Shown piece after piece: positions 24,815 to 35,110 of a DNA stretch of 64,000 bases. The translations under genes and the position numbers were made by a program. The stretch is from NCBI GenBank assembly GCA_018873245.2, contig JAEMBT020000003.1, forward strand, positions 922,447 through 986,446, in the 5' to 3' direction. This DNA is from Archegozetes longisetosus. Taxonomy: Eukaryota > Arthropoda > Arachnida > Sarcoptiformes > Trhypochthoniidae. The notes under the pieces were generated by a model. That model searched no databases, was not told where the DNA came from, and saw nothing but the letters and a program-made list of their open reading frames with translations. How positions within the stretch are numbered: the stretch's first letter is position 1; every line of letters starts with the position of its first letter.

Positions 24815-24905
24815 GGAGAAAATAGGCGGATGGGAATCGAACTCGGATCTGTTTTGTTTACCATGGAAGCTATAACCACTACGCCAAGCCGACTGGAAGA
24901 TGAGG
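24815..24905 (-). mobile_element. tRNA-like SINE fragment
   Basis: Read on the minus strand, TTGGCGTAGTGGTTATAG resembles an A box, and GAGTTCGATTCCC about 45 bases later is a good B box. The intervening sequence does not form an anticodon stem, so it is not a working tRNA. Boundaries are approximate and no target duplication was identified. Confidence 0.55.
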
Positions 24906-24986
24906 ATGTCACTAAAATTCATCTATTTATACCTACTCTTTCGGTTGTATCTATTAATTGGCTGGTCGTCGAATAATATGACCTTC

Positions 24987-25005
24987 GGTTAGGTTAGGTT
25001 AGGTT
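24987..25005. repeat. short TTAGG telomere-type run
   Basis: GGTTAGGTTAGGTTAGGTT: three full units of the arthropod telomere repeat at an internal site, just inside the right end of the Merlin element. Confidence 0.7.
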
Positions 25006-25664
25006 TTTATGCTTTATTTCAGAAACGGTTTGTTATTGCGACATGGAACCATAGCCATTCTATTCAGAAGCCCAAAGCACATAAAATGTCATTTTCATAC
25101 AGATCAGAGACGGAAGCTAAATAGAAGTATAGCAGCCTATGATTACTAAAAACACAATTTAAAATTTTATTACTTAAACTTTAAAAGGAAAAAAATTACG
25201 TTTTCACTGCCGGATTTGCTCTCAATTTTCTCACATTCCTTTTTAAAGATACTAAATCCCAACTGTAGTAACATAATATATTTCATAAAGAAAAGAATTA
25301 TCTTTTAATAGAGAACTAAACATATATAAATGTTCTACATATATAATAATTATAAGGAGTTTCTGTAACTTCTTTTAAACTATAATAACTAAAATAACTT
25401 CATTTCCGTATTTTAAAGACTCAAGTTATGAGTCAGCTCATAACACTTTATTCATGAAAATTAAATATATAAAATTTCAATATTATTTAGTAATAATTTA
25501 AGCATATATTTAGTAAATTGGTTCAAAACAACGAAAAGGGGAACTTTGACGATACCATTTTGACCTTTGACCTCAATTGAGGCGGCAGTGATATACACCA
25601 TTAAGTTTGTCTCAACGAGTAGTTTTAAAAAATATATACACTTATCCAAAACCCTTATATCACT

Positions 25665-26465
25665 TCGTGAATATCCTTGTAAGTTTTGTCAACGACTGTA
25701 TGTAAGAATACATAAAAAATTAAGCTTAAATTTTAAAATTTTCTAGCTCAATTATTCTAGTGACTCTTGAATAATATACTATATTTAAAAGTGCTGATTA
25801 GCTAATCAGAACTGAAATCAGTTTGAAACTGAAATAATCTAGTCAAAAGTTATTCGATTTTGATCAAGCAAAGATGGTTAGTTCCACAGGTGTATAGTCG
25901 AATAATTTGAGGGATATATAGTGAGGTAGAGCTCGAACATATAAACCCTAAACCCGTTGAAGACCCGTAAAAGCCCAAATCCGTACAGTTGGATTTTAGA
26001 AATCTTCCTCCCAAAACCCTAACATTAGGAAATTGTAGATTTCTCCTAGAAATTAAAACATTCAATTCATGTGCAGGGATTTTTGAAGGAAAATTTTTAA
26101 AATCCAACTGTACGGGTTTGGGTTTTTTTACGAATCTCCAACGGGTTTAGGGTTTATATGTTTGAGCTCTATAGTGAGGTATATATTTTAAGTAAGGTTT
26201 GTGTTTACCTTTGAATTTGATAGTATATATTTCCAACATTCAATAAGTGAAGTCATTGAATGATAGTATTCAATAAAGTAGATTATTGTAAGTAAAAATT
26301 TATAACTTTTTCCAACTTTTCACGACTGACGACGGTATTCAGTCTTTAGCGCCAGTGATCCATGATTTTCGACTTTCTTTATGACATCTACATCAAGTTC
26401 TCTAAATTTATTTGCTTTCTAGGATTGTCTTAGTATTAATTTAATCTGAATAATTGATGCGACAG
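25665..26465. repeat. right arm of the large inverted repeat
   Basis: Inverted counterpart of 19450-19711, 22083-22135 and 22695-22920, more compact because it carries only one insertion (the MITE at 25928-26170). Apart from that MITE the order of matching blocks is preserved. Confidence 0.65.
25928..26170. mobile_element. MULE-like MITE with long inverted ends and 10-base target duplication
   Basis: The element starts AGAGCTCGAACATATAAACC and ends with its inverse; the inverted ends are about 75 bases long and include CCCTAAACCCGTTG and GTACAGTTGGATTTT. The sequence ATAGTGAGGT flanks it on both sides (25918-25927, 26171-26180). Long ends with a 9-10 base duplication point to the Mutator superfamily. 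There is no coding content. Confidence 0.7.
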
Positions 26466-26743
26466 TTAAAAATAGATATAATGCTAGAAAGAATAGACTC
26501 ACTTTTATTTTAATTTTCTCACATTATATATTTAGATCTATGGGCTTATAAACACCAGTTTGGTGTTAATTGAAATCGTAAATTTTAATTCTTGTGTTAA
26601 ATAGTATTGATTTTTTTGATGAAAACGACACATTTAGATTGAAGATAATTGATTCTCCAGTTTTGAATTCTCTATTTGTACCAATATATCGGTTCTACTT
26701 AACTAAAACAATACAAAGCATAAAGCAATGTGTCTAACCGAAT

Positions 26744-27492
26744 ATGACTTATGATGAATTGGAGGATATATTGAAGGTTAGTCGCGTGTCCTTGCATACC
26801 ATCATCCATGACCACATTCATCTCCTCAAAATGATTTTTCGATTTGTACCTCATCACTTGACTCAGGCTCAGAAAGATCTTCAATTTAAGATCTCTCGTC
26901 AATACCTCGAGATGTTTAGAGATAAAGAACCTCGATAATTAGTAGATTTATTACTAGTGATGAGACATATGTCCATTATTACGACGCTAAAACACGCGGT
27001 GAATCGAAGATTTAGATCTTTGAAAACGAGAATTCGCCGACAGTCCTTAAACAACACCGAACTCTGAGAAAGATCTTGTATGCGGCTTTCTTCAGGAGTG
27101 CTGGTCTTGTTAGAGCTGTCAAATAGAAAGGATAGCGCAGCGTTACAGCTGTGTGGTACACCACACAGTGCCATCCAGAAGCTCTTGAGAGACTAAATTT
27201 AACCAGTTTGATGTCCTATCACGACAACGCGTCCTCTCATACAACGAGATTGACCACTCAATATCTGATTGATAATAATATGAAGACCATACCGCATCCA
27301 CCCTATTCGCCCGATTTGGCGATATGTGACTACTGGTTGTTCTCTGGATCAAAGAGAATTTCCAAGGTCTTTCATCTGGACCGAAAACTAAGATGAAGCA
27401 ATTATGGAGTACTTCCCAGGCATTCGAGATTACGCGTAGTCTATAGTCTTTGACAAATGGATTGTTGCACTAAAACAAATAGAGACTTGAAA
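26744..27492 (+). pseudogene. 5'-truncated mariner transposase fossil
   Basis: Blocks in order: MTYDELEDILKVSRVSLHT (end of the HTH region), LTQAQKDLQFKISRQYL, then TSDETYVHYYDAKTRGES (first Asp, across a stop) and SYHDNASSHTTRLTTQYL with the second Asp. The signature PHPPYSPDLAICDYWLF carries the third catalytic Asp (DD34D), and the end is FDKWIVALKQIE. Several stops and shifts. It is a classical mariner lineage distinct from the one at 20.2-22.1 kb. No terminal repeats were recognised and the N-terminal third is missing. Confidence 0.75.
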
Positions 27493-29094
27493 TTTTAGAC
27501 GTATTTCGCCTTAAATTTTACTTAGAAAAAGCTTGACATAAAAATTTCTGAACATACTGATATATCATAAAATTCATAAATATCGACTGTTTATTGGTTC
27601 AAAGCAATAGCTACTGAATATGAAAACTTATTTAAATTTTATCCAACTTATTTGAAAGATAATAATTTAATAATTATATTCTTTCATTTGATCCTTTAAT
27701 ACAAAGTTTTCAAAATTCATGAACATTGTAGCCCTTCCTTAAATCATGTTATGAATTCCAAAGCTATGTATTAATAGTTGTCTACTATAGTATTCGGCAC
27801 TAACTTTAGTGATATGAACAAAAAATAGCTTTCTCGTAATCCATAGAAATTACTGCAATGTTCAAATCACTTTTTGCTATAGTTTTATATTCATTTTGTA
27901 ATTTTCAGAAGAAATTAGCTTTAATTTGATGTCTATCTGCTAAACTTTTAAGTTCAATTTCTAGTAAAATATTTTCCCATAATTTGATGATTTTATCTTA
28001 ACATTGAATTCTTCACAAGTACCACAAATGTCGCTTCTAGAGAACCCAAATCCAATATTACAGCTTATGAATATCACATGAAAAATTGGTAATTCATAAA
28101 ATCATTATATTCATAATATTATTCAATGAATCTACGATATAATGAGATATTTTTTTATCAGATTCAATGCATTTCCTACCGGTTTTCACTGTAGGACTAT
28201 TGTGTTTTTAAGCGATGGATAATTTCCAATGAACTCACGAATGTTTAGTTCTTCTGATAGAACCTTATCTGGTCGTGAATTATGCTTTCCTCTCGTCCTA
28301 ATTCACTATAATTTTTCAATTTCTTATCTCTCATACATAGTATTATAAAGTTTTAGAAATGCGTTCAAACAACGGTTTTATTAAAATCGGATTTTCATTA
28401 TTCTTAAGTTGATGTTCTTGGTTTAATGGTTAATGGTTTTTTCAATAAAGTTTGCGGGATAACCACAGATTTGAAATATTAAATTTTTGTACATTAGTTT
28501 TCATTGAGTTAATGTATTTTAAAATATCAATTTCCAATCTATTTGTAAATTTTGATGTTTTATTATTATAACATATAATCACTATTATCACTAGATTTAT
28601 CACTACCGGATCTTATTGTGAATGAGCTCTGGGCTTATATTCGCAAAATTATGGTTTTAAGGGCACAATTATTGCAACTAATATACATCGAGGACTTGGA
28701 TTTGGAAAATAAAGTTTTTATTAAAAATTCGTAAATATAAAGGTAATTAAAAATGAAAATAGCTATCGCTGATACAATCAGAGTATAAATCGTCTCCTTC
28801 AATAATAAGATCTTCGTCATATTGTTCTTCATATTCATTTTTTGTATCAGTGCAGGCGTTTACAAAACTTTATTGACAAAATTTCCTACAATCTTTTCAC
28901 CAAATATAAGCTCACTACCAAATATACTTTCATGAGCGTACATTAGAGGCGTTTATATACGGAAAGATCCAGTACTTACTTCATTACCATTTGTATCAAA
29001 GATTTTTTAGTTCTACAAGATCCTGACTATTGTTTTGAAATAAACATTTTCTTTTGTTATTGTTTTCATTGGAAATATTTGCATAAATTGAAGT
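27493..29094. other. gene-free AT-rich DNA
   Basis: No coding block, terminal repeat pair or RNA gene seen. The open frame at 28635-28838 (-) has a hydrophobic stretch but no other support. Confidence 0.5.
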
Positions 29095-29102
29095 CAACAC
29101 AC

Positions 29103-30532
29103 GGTAATCATGTAGTATGCGATCCTATGAGTGCAGTATGCGATCACTGCGATCCGAACTTTAGAAATGCATGTATAAGAGTCATTCACTATCAATGTAC
29201 TTTACAAATTAATATACTATGAATTTCCAGTGGAAATTTTTGTGAAAATGAGTAAAATAATTCTAGAACCTTGTAGTCCAGTCTTAGTCTCTATATAAGA
29301 CATGTCAGCACAGTTTTTTGCATTATTTCACTTCTAGTAGTCCTAAAGGTCCTGATAAAGGCAATTGACTTTTACTCAATAGTTAAGGACGATGAAACCT
29401 GTGTTATTTTACAAAAGCATCAGCTACTGGCCAGTGGGCCTGATTTACTCAACTGTGGCGATTGTGGCTCTCAAATGAAGGAAGTTTCGCGAAGAAACAG
29501 AAAAGGAGAATCTTATAAATCGCTTCATTGCATCAGTTGCAAAACTTATCGCACCATTCGCTCAAATAATCGCTTCTTTCACTTCAACGATCTTAATGGG
29601 CGCTGTAATAGTAACCTGACGCTTCAGATTCTCGAAGTGTGTTACTACTGATCCTTCGATCTGCCACAGGCCACAATTGAACAACTGACCGGTCGAAGCA
29701 ATAAGATAATCGTTGACTGGTTCAACCTTTGCCGCGACGTTTGTGTGAAAATGTTTGAACGTGGGGAGAAAATGGGTGGTCTTAGACATCACGTTGAAAT
29801 CGACGAAGCCCTTCTTGCTAGTAAACGTAAGTACAAACGTGGAAGGCTTCTTCGTAGTAATTTACCAGCCGAGCGATTGCCATCTGATGATCCAGATCGC
29901 CAAGATATTGAAAACAGCCGCAATCATGATGCGCGGCTATCTGGGCCTTGGATCTTCGGTCTAGTTTGGCGCCACCAATTGGAAGGCAAAGAGGTTCTGG
30001 AGCGTCGCTACTTTGTGGTTAGCCGTCGTGACCGACAAACGCTTCTTCCTATTATCCAACGTGAATTAGCCATTGGGACTTGAATCTGGTTCGACGAATG
30101 GGATGCTTATCGGTGTCTAACTGCAAATGGTTATGAACATGCCGCCGTCAACCACCAACATAATTTCTTGAATCTTGATAGTGATGTTAACACTCAAACA
30201 GTGGAATGTCTATGGGGCTACTTAAAGTTCAAAATTTTCTATCGTATGCATGGAACTACTCTTGAACTTCTTTCAAGTTACCTTGCAGAAGCGTGGTGGC
30301 GGTCAATTAATAGAGTCAAATATGTTTTAAAATCTTCGTCGTGATGTTCGCAGTTTTACTTTAATTTTTTTTACCATTTATTAATTTTATTACAGTATTT
30401 TTTAATTTTGTGATTATTATATTTTATAATATTTATAATTTTATACGTAAAGGATATTTTGTATAAACTTATAGATTATAAATTTGTACATTTCTCATAT
30501 ATGATACTGGGATCGCATACTACATGATTACC
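29103..30532 (+). mobile_element. Merlin (IS1595/ISXO2-type) DNA transposon, nearly intact
   Basis: Perfect 23-base inverted ends at 29103-29125 and 30510-30532 (core TAATCATGTAGTATGCGATC). Flanks are CAACACAC (29095-29102) and CAACACAT (30533-30540), an 8-base target duplication with one mismatch, as expected for Merlin. The 1430-base element carries one transposase frame with only two stop codons. The subterminal region repeats GTATGCGATC. Confidence 0.9.
29390..30344 (+). pseudogene. Merlin transposase, single frame with two stop codons
   Basis: About 318 codons stay in one frame, broken only by TGA at 29649 and at 30081. The N-terminal zinc ribbon is intact: LNCGDCGSQMKE and LHCISCKTYRTIRSNNRFF (C-x2-C twice). 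The catalytic core follows: HHVEIDEALLASKRKYKRGR with the first Asp, WIFGLVWRHQLEGKEVL, RDRQTLLPIIQREL, then WFDEWDAYRCLTANGYEHAAV with the second Asp. NTQTVECLWGYLKFK carries the catalytic Glu, and the end is YLAEAWWRSINR. The short decay suggests recent activity. The start codon is unclear; the frame is open from about 29366, and I took the block starting VKDDETC. Confidence 0.85.
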
Positions 30533-30540
30533 CAACACAT

Positions 30541-31831
30541 TACCAAAAATGGATTCTCGTTTTCTTTCATAAGGAGTTTTGGTAGTTCAATTTAAAGTTT
30601 TTGAAGCGCTCTTGAAATTATTTTAATTAGTTGAGATATACACAAAAGTTTTTACAAAGATATAAAATTATATATGTCCACTGATAAATGAAATTTTGAC
30701 TACTCGCTTAAGATATAAAATTCAAATAGATTAAAAAATTCATTGATACTCACTTATCGAAAGCTACATTAATCATAGATATAGGAGGTTATGAGTCGGT
30801 CTTAGACTTAAAGGCACCTGTTTTGGCGCTCAAATCATTAAAAATTATATTTTTTAATCATAGTAGCGTTTGCCAGAAAATATATATTTATATGATTAAA
30901 CCTAAAGTCAGTAAAATTAATGAAGCACTAATGTAATTATGGTTAAAATCATGAAGTTTTTTAGTTCACATTTTAAATGTTTTAGACTTTAATTCTAGAA
31001 TTTAAAGTTTTATATAGAAATTTATAGTTTTCCATTAAGACATTCCAATTCTAGTCAATTGAATTTTACTAATCACCAAACTTTACAATAGGATTTCGGT
31101 TGTACAGGCAACAGAAATTCTTGCCTTTATAAAATTCTAAGTACTCAGCTTAAAGCTCCAGAAACTTTCAACGACTCCTCGACAAGTGGTAAATTGACAC
31201 GATTTAGTGTTACTTCACCCGATGATTAAAAACACATATATAAAGTGGTTCAAGAAATATGTACCCAAGAGGTTGCTCCAACAAGAGATATTAATACAAA
31301 GCTAGTGCGTGTCTTTAGATGCGAGGCTATAGTGAGAACATGATTTTATCTTCTATGGCCATTAATCTGTTGAAGGTGATACTCTAATCACTCGTTTGGA
31401 GACTTAAACAAGCTTCGTTTTGACACATTCTGTTAAAACAACTATCATATAACTAAACATTTGTACACTATCACAGTTTTAATGTTTGAAATATTTAATA
31501 TACAAGAACCAGTTTATGGAGTTAAAGTTGATAACGAGTAGTTCTTCAAGCAACTGTCTGCACAGCCAAAATCCTACCCTTTTAAATATTGCGTGTCACT
31601 GTACAAGTGATCTTTTGCTTAAATCTAACTTTTTCAGAGTCTGAATTTTAGTATTTAATTTGAATTTTGAAATCACTAACTTTTTGACACTTTTTCGAAA
31701 CTTTAGTCACTGTTTACGTTTGTTAGATTAAACTGTCAGATATGCTTATCGTCAACTTGATACATTTTCCACTTTTATCTCTCATATTTCGAAGTCATAC
31801 TAAATTTAATATAAACTGAAATAAGTTATTT
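30541..31831. other. gene-free region, possible small transposase relic
   Basis: At about 31160-31320 (+) a reading such as DSSTSGKLTRFSVTSPDD resembles the linker of mariner HTH domains, but it is too short to call. The rest is featureless AT-rich DNA, including 3' flank of GPCR 2. Confidence 0.4.
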
Positions 31832-32827
31832 TCATGGTGAAATTCTGAATAAACGCTTAAAATCCTGTCTAAATCTTGAGCTCATCCACCAATATATAAA
31901 TGGGTTCAAAATACAACACGTCATAAAAATTCCATAACATGTTAAAAATACTAATGAATTATGTTCACATTTGATATTTTCAGATTTGCTCGATAGGAAT
32001 TGCCCCAAAATGAAAATATAAAATCCAAGAAAAGAAATCGTAAAAACGACTACCACTGATATCAACATTTTATTAGTTTTTAGAATTTTGGCCCGAAAAT
32101 CAACGTCTGTCCGCTGTATATGCTGATTAAGTTTGGATGATAAGTGATATACGATTTGGTAGTAAAGCAAGGAAGTTATTAATAGTGGAATCACGTATTG
32201 AATTAAGAATCTAAAAAATTCTGATACTTTAAGGAAATACATGAAAAATTCAATTCCACTTTCGAAAGTTAAAATTTTAATCATTTCTTTTCCATAATAA
32301 CAATCTAATGTAATGTTTCGATAATTAGCTGAATGAATATCTTTTGTTACACAATGAGGTATGGATAGTATGAAAGAAGCCAACCATATGAATATCAATA
32401 ATAGTTTTGAAGATATTCTGTCGAATGGATTTGGCTTTTGATCCATAACGATCTTATAATAGCGATCCAGAGCTATGACAGTCATCGTGATTGATGTCAC
32501 ATAAATAGTTGTCGCGTGCAAGAGATTAATGAATGATTGAAATATATTCGCGGTTAATAAACTTATATTTTTCTCAATAATTATTGGATGTATGATAAAT
32601 AGTGGAAGGATAAATATCGAGATAAATATTATGTCAGAGAAGGCAATGTTACCCAACAGTAATTTTGGTCTTGATTTGCGATTTTTTACGTTGAAAAATA
32701 TCAAACATGTTAATATGTTTGAGATAAGTGTCAATAGCACTGAACATGTCAATACAATCACTAATGATAACGAGAATGAATCCAAAAGTAAAGATTTCTT
32801 TACCATATTTTCAGAAATATTATGCAT
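31832..32827 (-). CDS. divergent class-A (rhodopsin-like) GPCR, intronless, paralogue of the 18.3 kb gene
   Basis: 331 residues in one exon, starting MHNISENMVKKSLLL. Landmarks: SN in TM1 (LISNILTCLIF), D65 in TM2 (NIAFSDII), DRY at 121-123, W148 in TM4, second-loop C176 (DCYYG), P214 in TM5 and N308-P309-x2-Y in TM7 (ILNPFIYWWMSS). Like its paralogue it lacks C3.25 (Gln in SFINLLHATT context) and has FTISFLGFY in TM6, losing W6.48 and P6.50. Shared blocks such as KSRxKLLLGNIAFSDII and LHATTxYVTSITMT show a duplication. N-glycosylation sites NIS and NKS-like sequons lie near the N-terminus. The frame is fully open, so it appears functional. The ligand is unknown. Confidence 0.85.
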   Translation of the reverse strand: MHNISENMVKKSLLLDSFSLSLVIVLTCSVLLTLISNILTCLIFFNVKNRKSRPKLLLGNIAFSDIIFISIFILPLFIIHPIIIEKNISLLTANIFQSFINLLHATTIYVTSITMTVIALDRYYKIVMDQKPNPFDRISSKLLLIFIWLASFILSIPHCVTKDIHSANYRNITLDCYYGKEMIKILTFESGIEFFMYFLKVSEFFRFLIQYVIPLLITSLLYYQIVYHLSSKLNQHIQRTDVDFRAKILKTNKMLISVVVVFTISFLGFYIFILGQFLSSKSENIKCEHNSLVFLTCYGIFMTCCILNPFIYWWMSSRFRQDFKRLFRISP

Positions 32828-32834
32828 CTTTTGA

Positions 32835-33319
32835 TCTTTTTTAAAATTTGTAACTTTATTAGATCTTCGCTAAGTGAAGTTGTAAAAACTTTCGCTTATA
32901 ACTAACGGTCACTTTTTTATGACTAAAATCTTCTACTCGAACTGAAAGTGAATTTTGATACCATTATAAAAGTATGATAACCAGTTCAAAGAACTATTAC
33001 AAAAGTTTCCTTTTCTCCTAAGAATAGAATAAATAAAAATATTGATAAGAATGAAACGCAGCAATTTATTTACATGCGTATTTATGAATCAAAATACATG
33101 TACTTCGAGAAAGGATAGTATAGTTCCAAAAATATCTTAGATTATCACAAGCTTGTTGTTCAATAAGGTTTGTATGTTTGGAGAGCGTTATGTGTTGATC
33201 AGTTCAAAAACTTATTCCTTCTATCATTTTATTTCCAAGAAAAGATAAAAATTTCCGATAATACAATTGATTGACAGCCAGTGTGAAACTGTTTCAATTA
33301 TAAGCTGATTGAGTTCATA
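32835..33319. other. upstream region of GPCR 2
   Basis: Presumed 5' UTR and promoter of the GPCR gene. No specific site can be assigned. Confidence 0.4.
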
Positions 33320-34244
33320 TTTATCATTAGTGGTGCACACGCTCGACGCTCGCGCTCGGTCAGAAATTAGTACTCGGCGCTCACTTTTTCGAGACACTCG
33401 AGCGCCGAGCGTTTACCGAGCGTCACCTAAGCAAAGTCTATGAACTGAAAGGCCTTTTCTACGCAAAATTAATTTGTTTTATTTAAGCTGTAACTTTATC
33501 TGTATATAAATTTCATAAATATGATACTCACTGATTGAAAACCATTCAAACAAATACTTTAGTTCAATAGCTGATGTCATATAAATAAAGTTTATATTGA
33601 AGATATGCTAACACGTTTAGTTTCAGACTCAAAAAGATTCTGTCTAAACTCTTTAAAACAGAATAAGTCATAAATTTATATTTGTGTTAAAAAAATATCT
33701 ATACTGTATTTCTAATATGGGAAATACGTACTAGGACTGGGCCGGTGCCAGAAAAAGTAGTCACCCATTACTTTACCAAAAGTAGTCAGTAGTCGTGACT
33801 ACTTTCCTGACTATGACTACATTTACGAGTATCATTTATTGACGAGTAGTCATGGGTATTTTCAGGTAGTAACGGGTTTTCAAAATTACTTATAACTCAT
33901 TGAATGCGAGTATTTATTTATTGAGTTTTATTCACTAGAAAATATAAAAGACCGTTTAATAATAAAATTTGTAAAATACTTGATAAGTTTCATTAATGAA
34001 ATATTATAAATTAGATTTTTAAGGATTCTAAGAAGTAATTGCCAAGATTTATAAAGAGAATAGTAATTACTAATTGTAAAATTTTTAATAATGAGCTTTA
34101 CTATCACCCGGGTTTAAATTTTCAATTGACGTAATCTTTATTGATAAGAAAATTAGTTTCCCGTGTTCATCATTGGGACTTATACGATAATTATCATATA
34201 AACATTTACATAAGTAGTCGTGACTACTTGTGATTACTTATGAG

Positions 34245-34872
34245 TAAGAACCGGTAAATCACCGACAGCATCTTTCTTTCTAAGTATAGATATCGAGCTC
34301 TAAGTTAAATATGAGTTTGAATCATATAATGGGTATCTTGTATTTAAGAGTTTTTATCACCTTTTATCACCGAAAGCTCCATTCGTGCACCGAATCACCG
34401 TTTTCACCTATTTTTGCACCTTTTTCGATAATTTTTGGTAGATCATTAGTAGAAAACCCCTCAAAACCTTCCATAATTAAATCATGTGTTATAACATCTG
34501 ATATGATTTTTAAGTTTTTGATGCCTCTAGTTTTAATTTTGTATTAGCAATAATACAGATCTAATATCTTTCACTTTAAATGAAAAGAACTTCGATTTCA
34601 AACTTAAAACAGCGTTTACGCCACTAGTCACAGTAAGTGGTGAAAGATCTTTCGCGAGATTCAAAAGAGTACAAGGAATCGTCCAAACATTACCGTTAGT
34701 AACATGGAAATGTTGAATATTATTGAATATAATTATAATAGTGAACATTTTGACTAGTTTTGCATTGTTTTTATACTTAATTTTCATTGATTATCAATAA
34801 ACTTCGGAGTTTTTCTGCACCTTTTTTTTGCACCGTTTTTTCAGTTTTCAAGCACCGAATTTCCGGTTCTTA
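34245..34872 (+). mobile_element. inner hAT-type element nested in the middle one
   Basis: Ends TAAGAACCGGTAAATC (left) and TAAGAACCGGAAATTC (right, inverted), with a perfect 8-base target duplication CTTATGAG at 34237-34244 and 34873-34880. It is 628 bases long. It carries a hAT transposase C-terminal relic at about 34590-34715, indicating derivation from an autonomous element by internal deletion. Confidence 0.8.
34590..34715 (+). pseudogene. hAT transposase C-terminal relic
   Basis: The translation FTPLVTVSGERSFARFKRV corresponds to the hAT dimerisation block (PVSxASxERxFSxLK in the family). Only about 40 codons remain before a stop, and the rest of the transposase is missing. Confidence 0.65.
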
Positions 34873-35110
34873 CTTATGAGTAATCATTAATGAGTGACTA
34901 CCGAGTATTTTATGAAGTCGGTAGTCAGTAGTCGAGTAGTCAGTAGTTACCCGACTACTAATCGACTACTCAAGGTAGTTTGCGCAGCCCTATTACGTAC
35001 TAAGACTTGACGCTCAACGCTCGCGCTCGGCGCTCGGGAGTAAGACGCTCGACGTTCGCGCTCGCTACCGAGCGCCAAACGCTCGAGCGTTAAGCATCAC
35101 TGTTTATCAT

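Larger units (their letters stand above)
23695..25094 (-). mobile_element. Merlin-like (IS1595/ISXO2-type) element, decayed, with SINE insertion
   Basis: Long imperfect inverted ends lie at about 23695-23775 and 25018-25094. They share TTCTGAAT, AACCGTTTCTGA and a TGACAT...TTTTATG start. The transposase remnant is on the minus strand. A tRNA-like SINE lies near its 5' coding end and a short TTAGG run near its right terminal repeat. No clean 8-9 base target duplication was found. Confidence 0.7.
33732..34992. mobile_element. middle hAT-type element nested in the outer one
   Basis: Ends TAGGACTGGGC (left) and TAGGGCTGCGC (right, inverted) with flanks ATACGTAC (33724-33731) and TTACGTAC (34993-35000), 7 of 8 identical. 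Subterminal DNA is packed with GTAGTC/GACTAC units on both sides. It is itself interrupted by the inner element. Without that, it is about 625 bases and non-coding. Confidence 0.75.
33328..35102. mobile_element. outer hAT-type element (GCTCG-rich ends), non-autonomous
   Basis: Perfect 8-base target duplication TTTATCAT at 33320-33327 and 35103-35110. The right end read inward is CAGTGATGCTTAACGCTCGA; the left end starts TAGTGGTGCACACGCTCG. Subterminal regions on both sides are built of GCGCTCGG, GCTCGAGCG and similar units, some of which are palindromic. Without the nested insertion it is about 500 bases long and has no transposase, so it is a MITE. A second family member is at 36341-37477. 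Confidence 0.8.

Noticed and set aside
24830-24903. possible tRNA gene on the minus strand
   Set aside because: The B box is good, yet no anticodon stem or matching acceptor stem can be drawn.
28635-28838. 67-codon frame with a transmembrane-like stretch
   Set aside because: Hydrophobic runs arise easily from T-rich DNA; no start context, conservation or neighbour supports it.
34311-34547. 78-codon plus-strand frame
   Set aside because: It falls inside the innermost hAT element and does not read as transposase.
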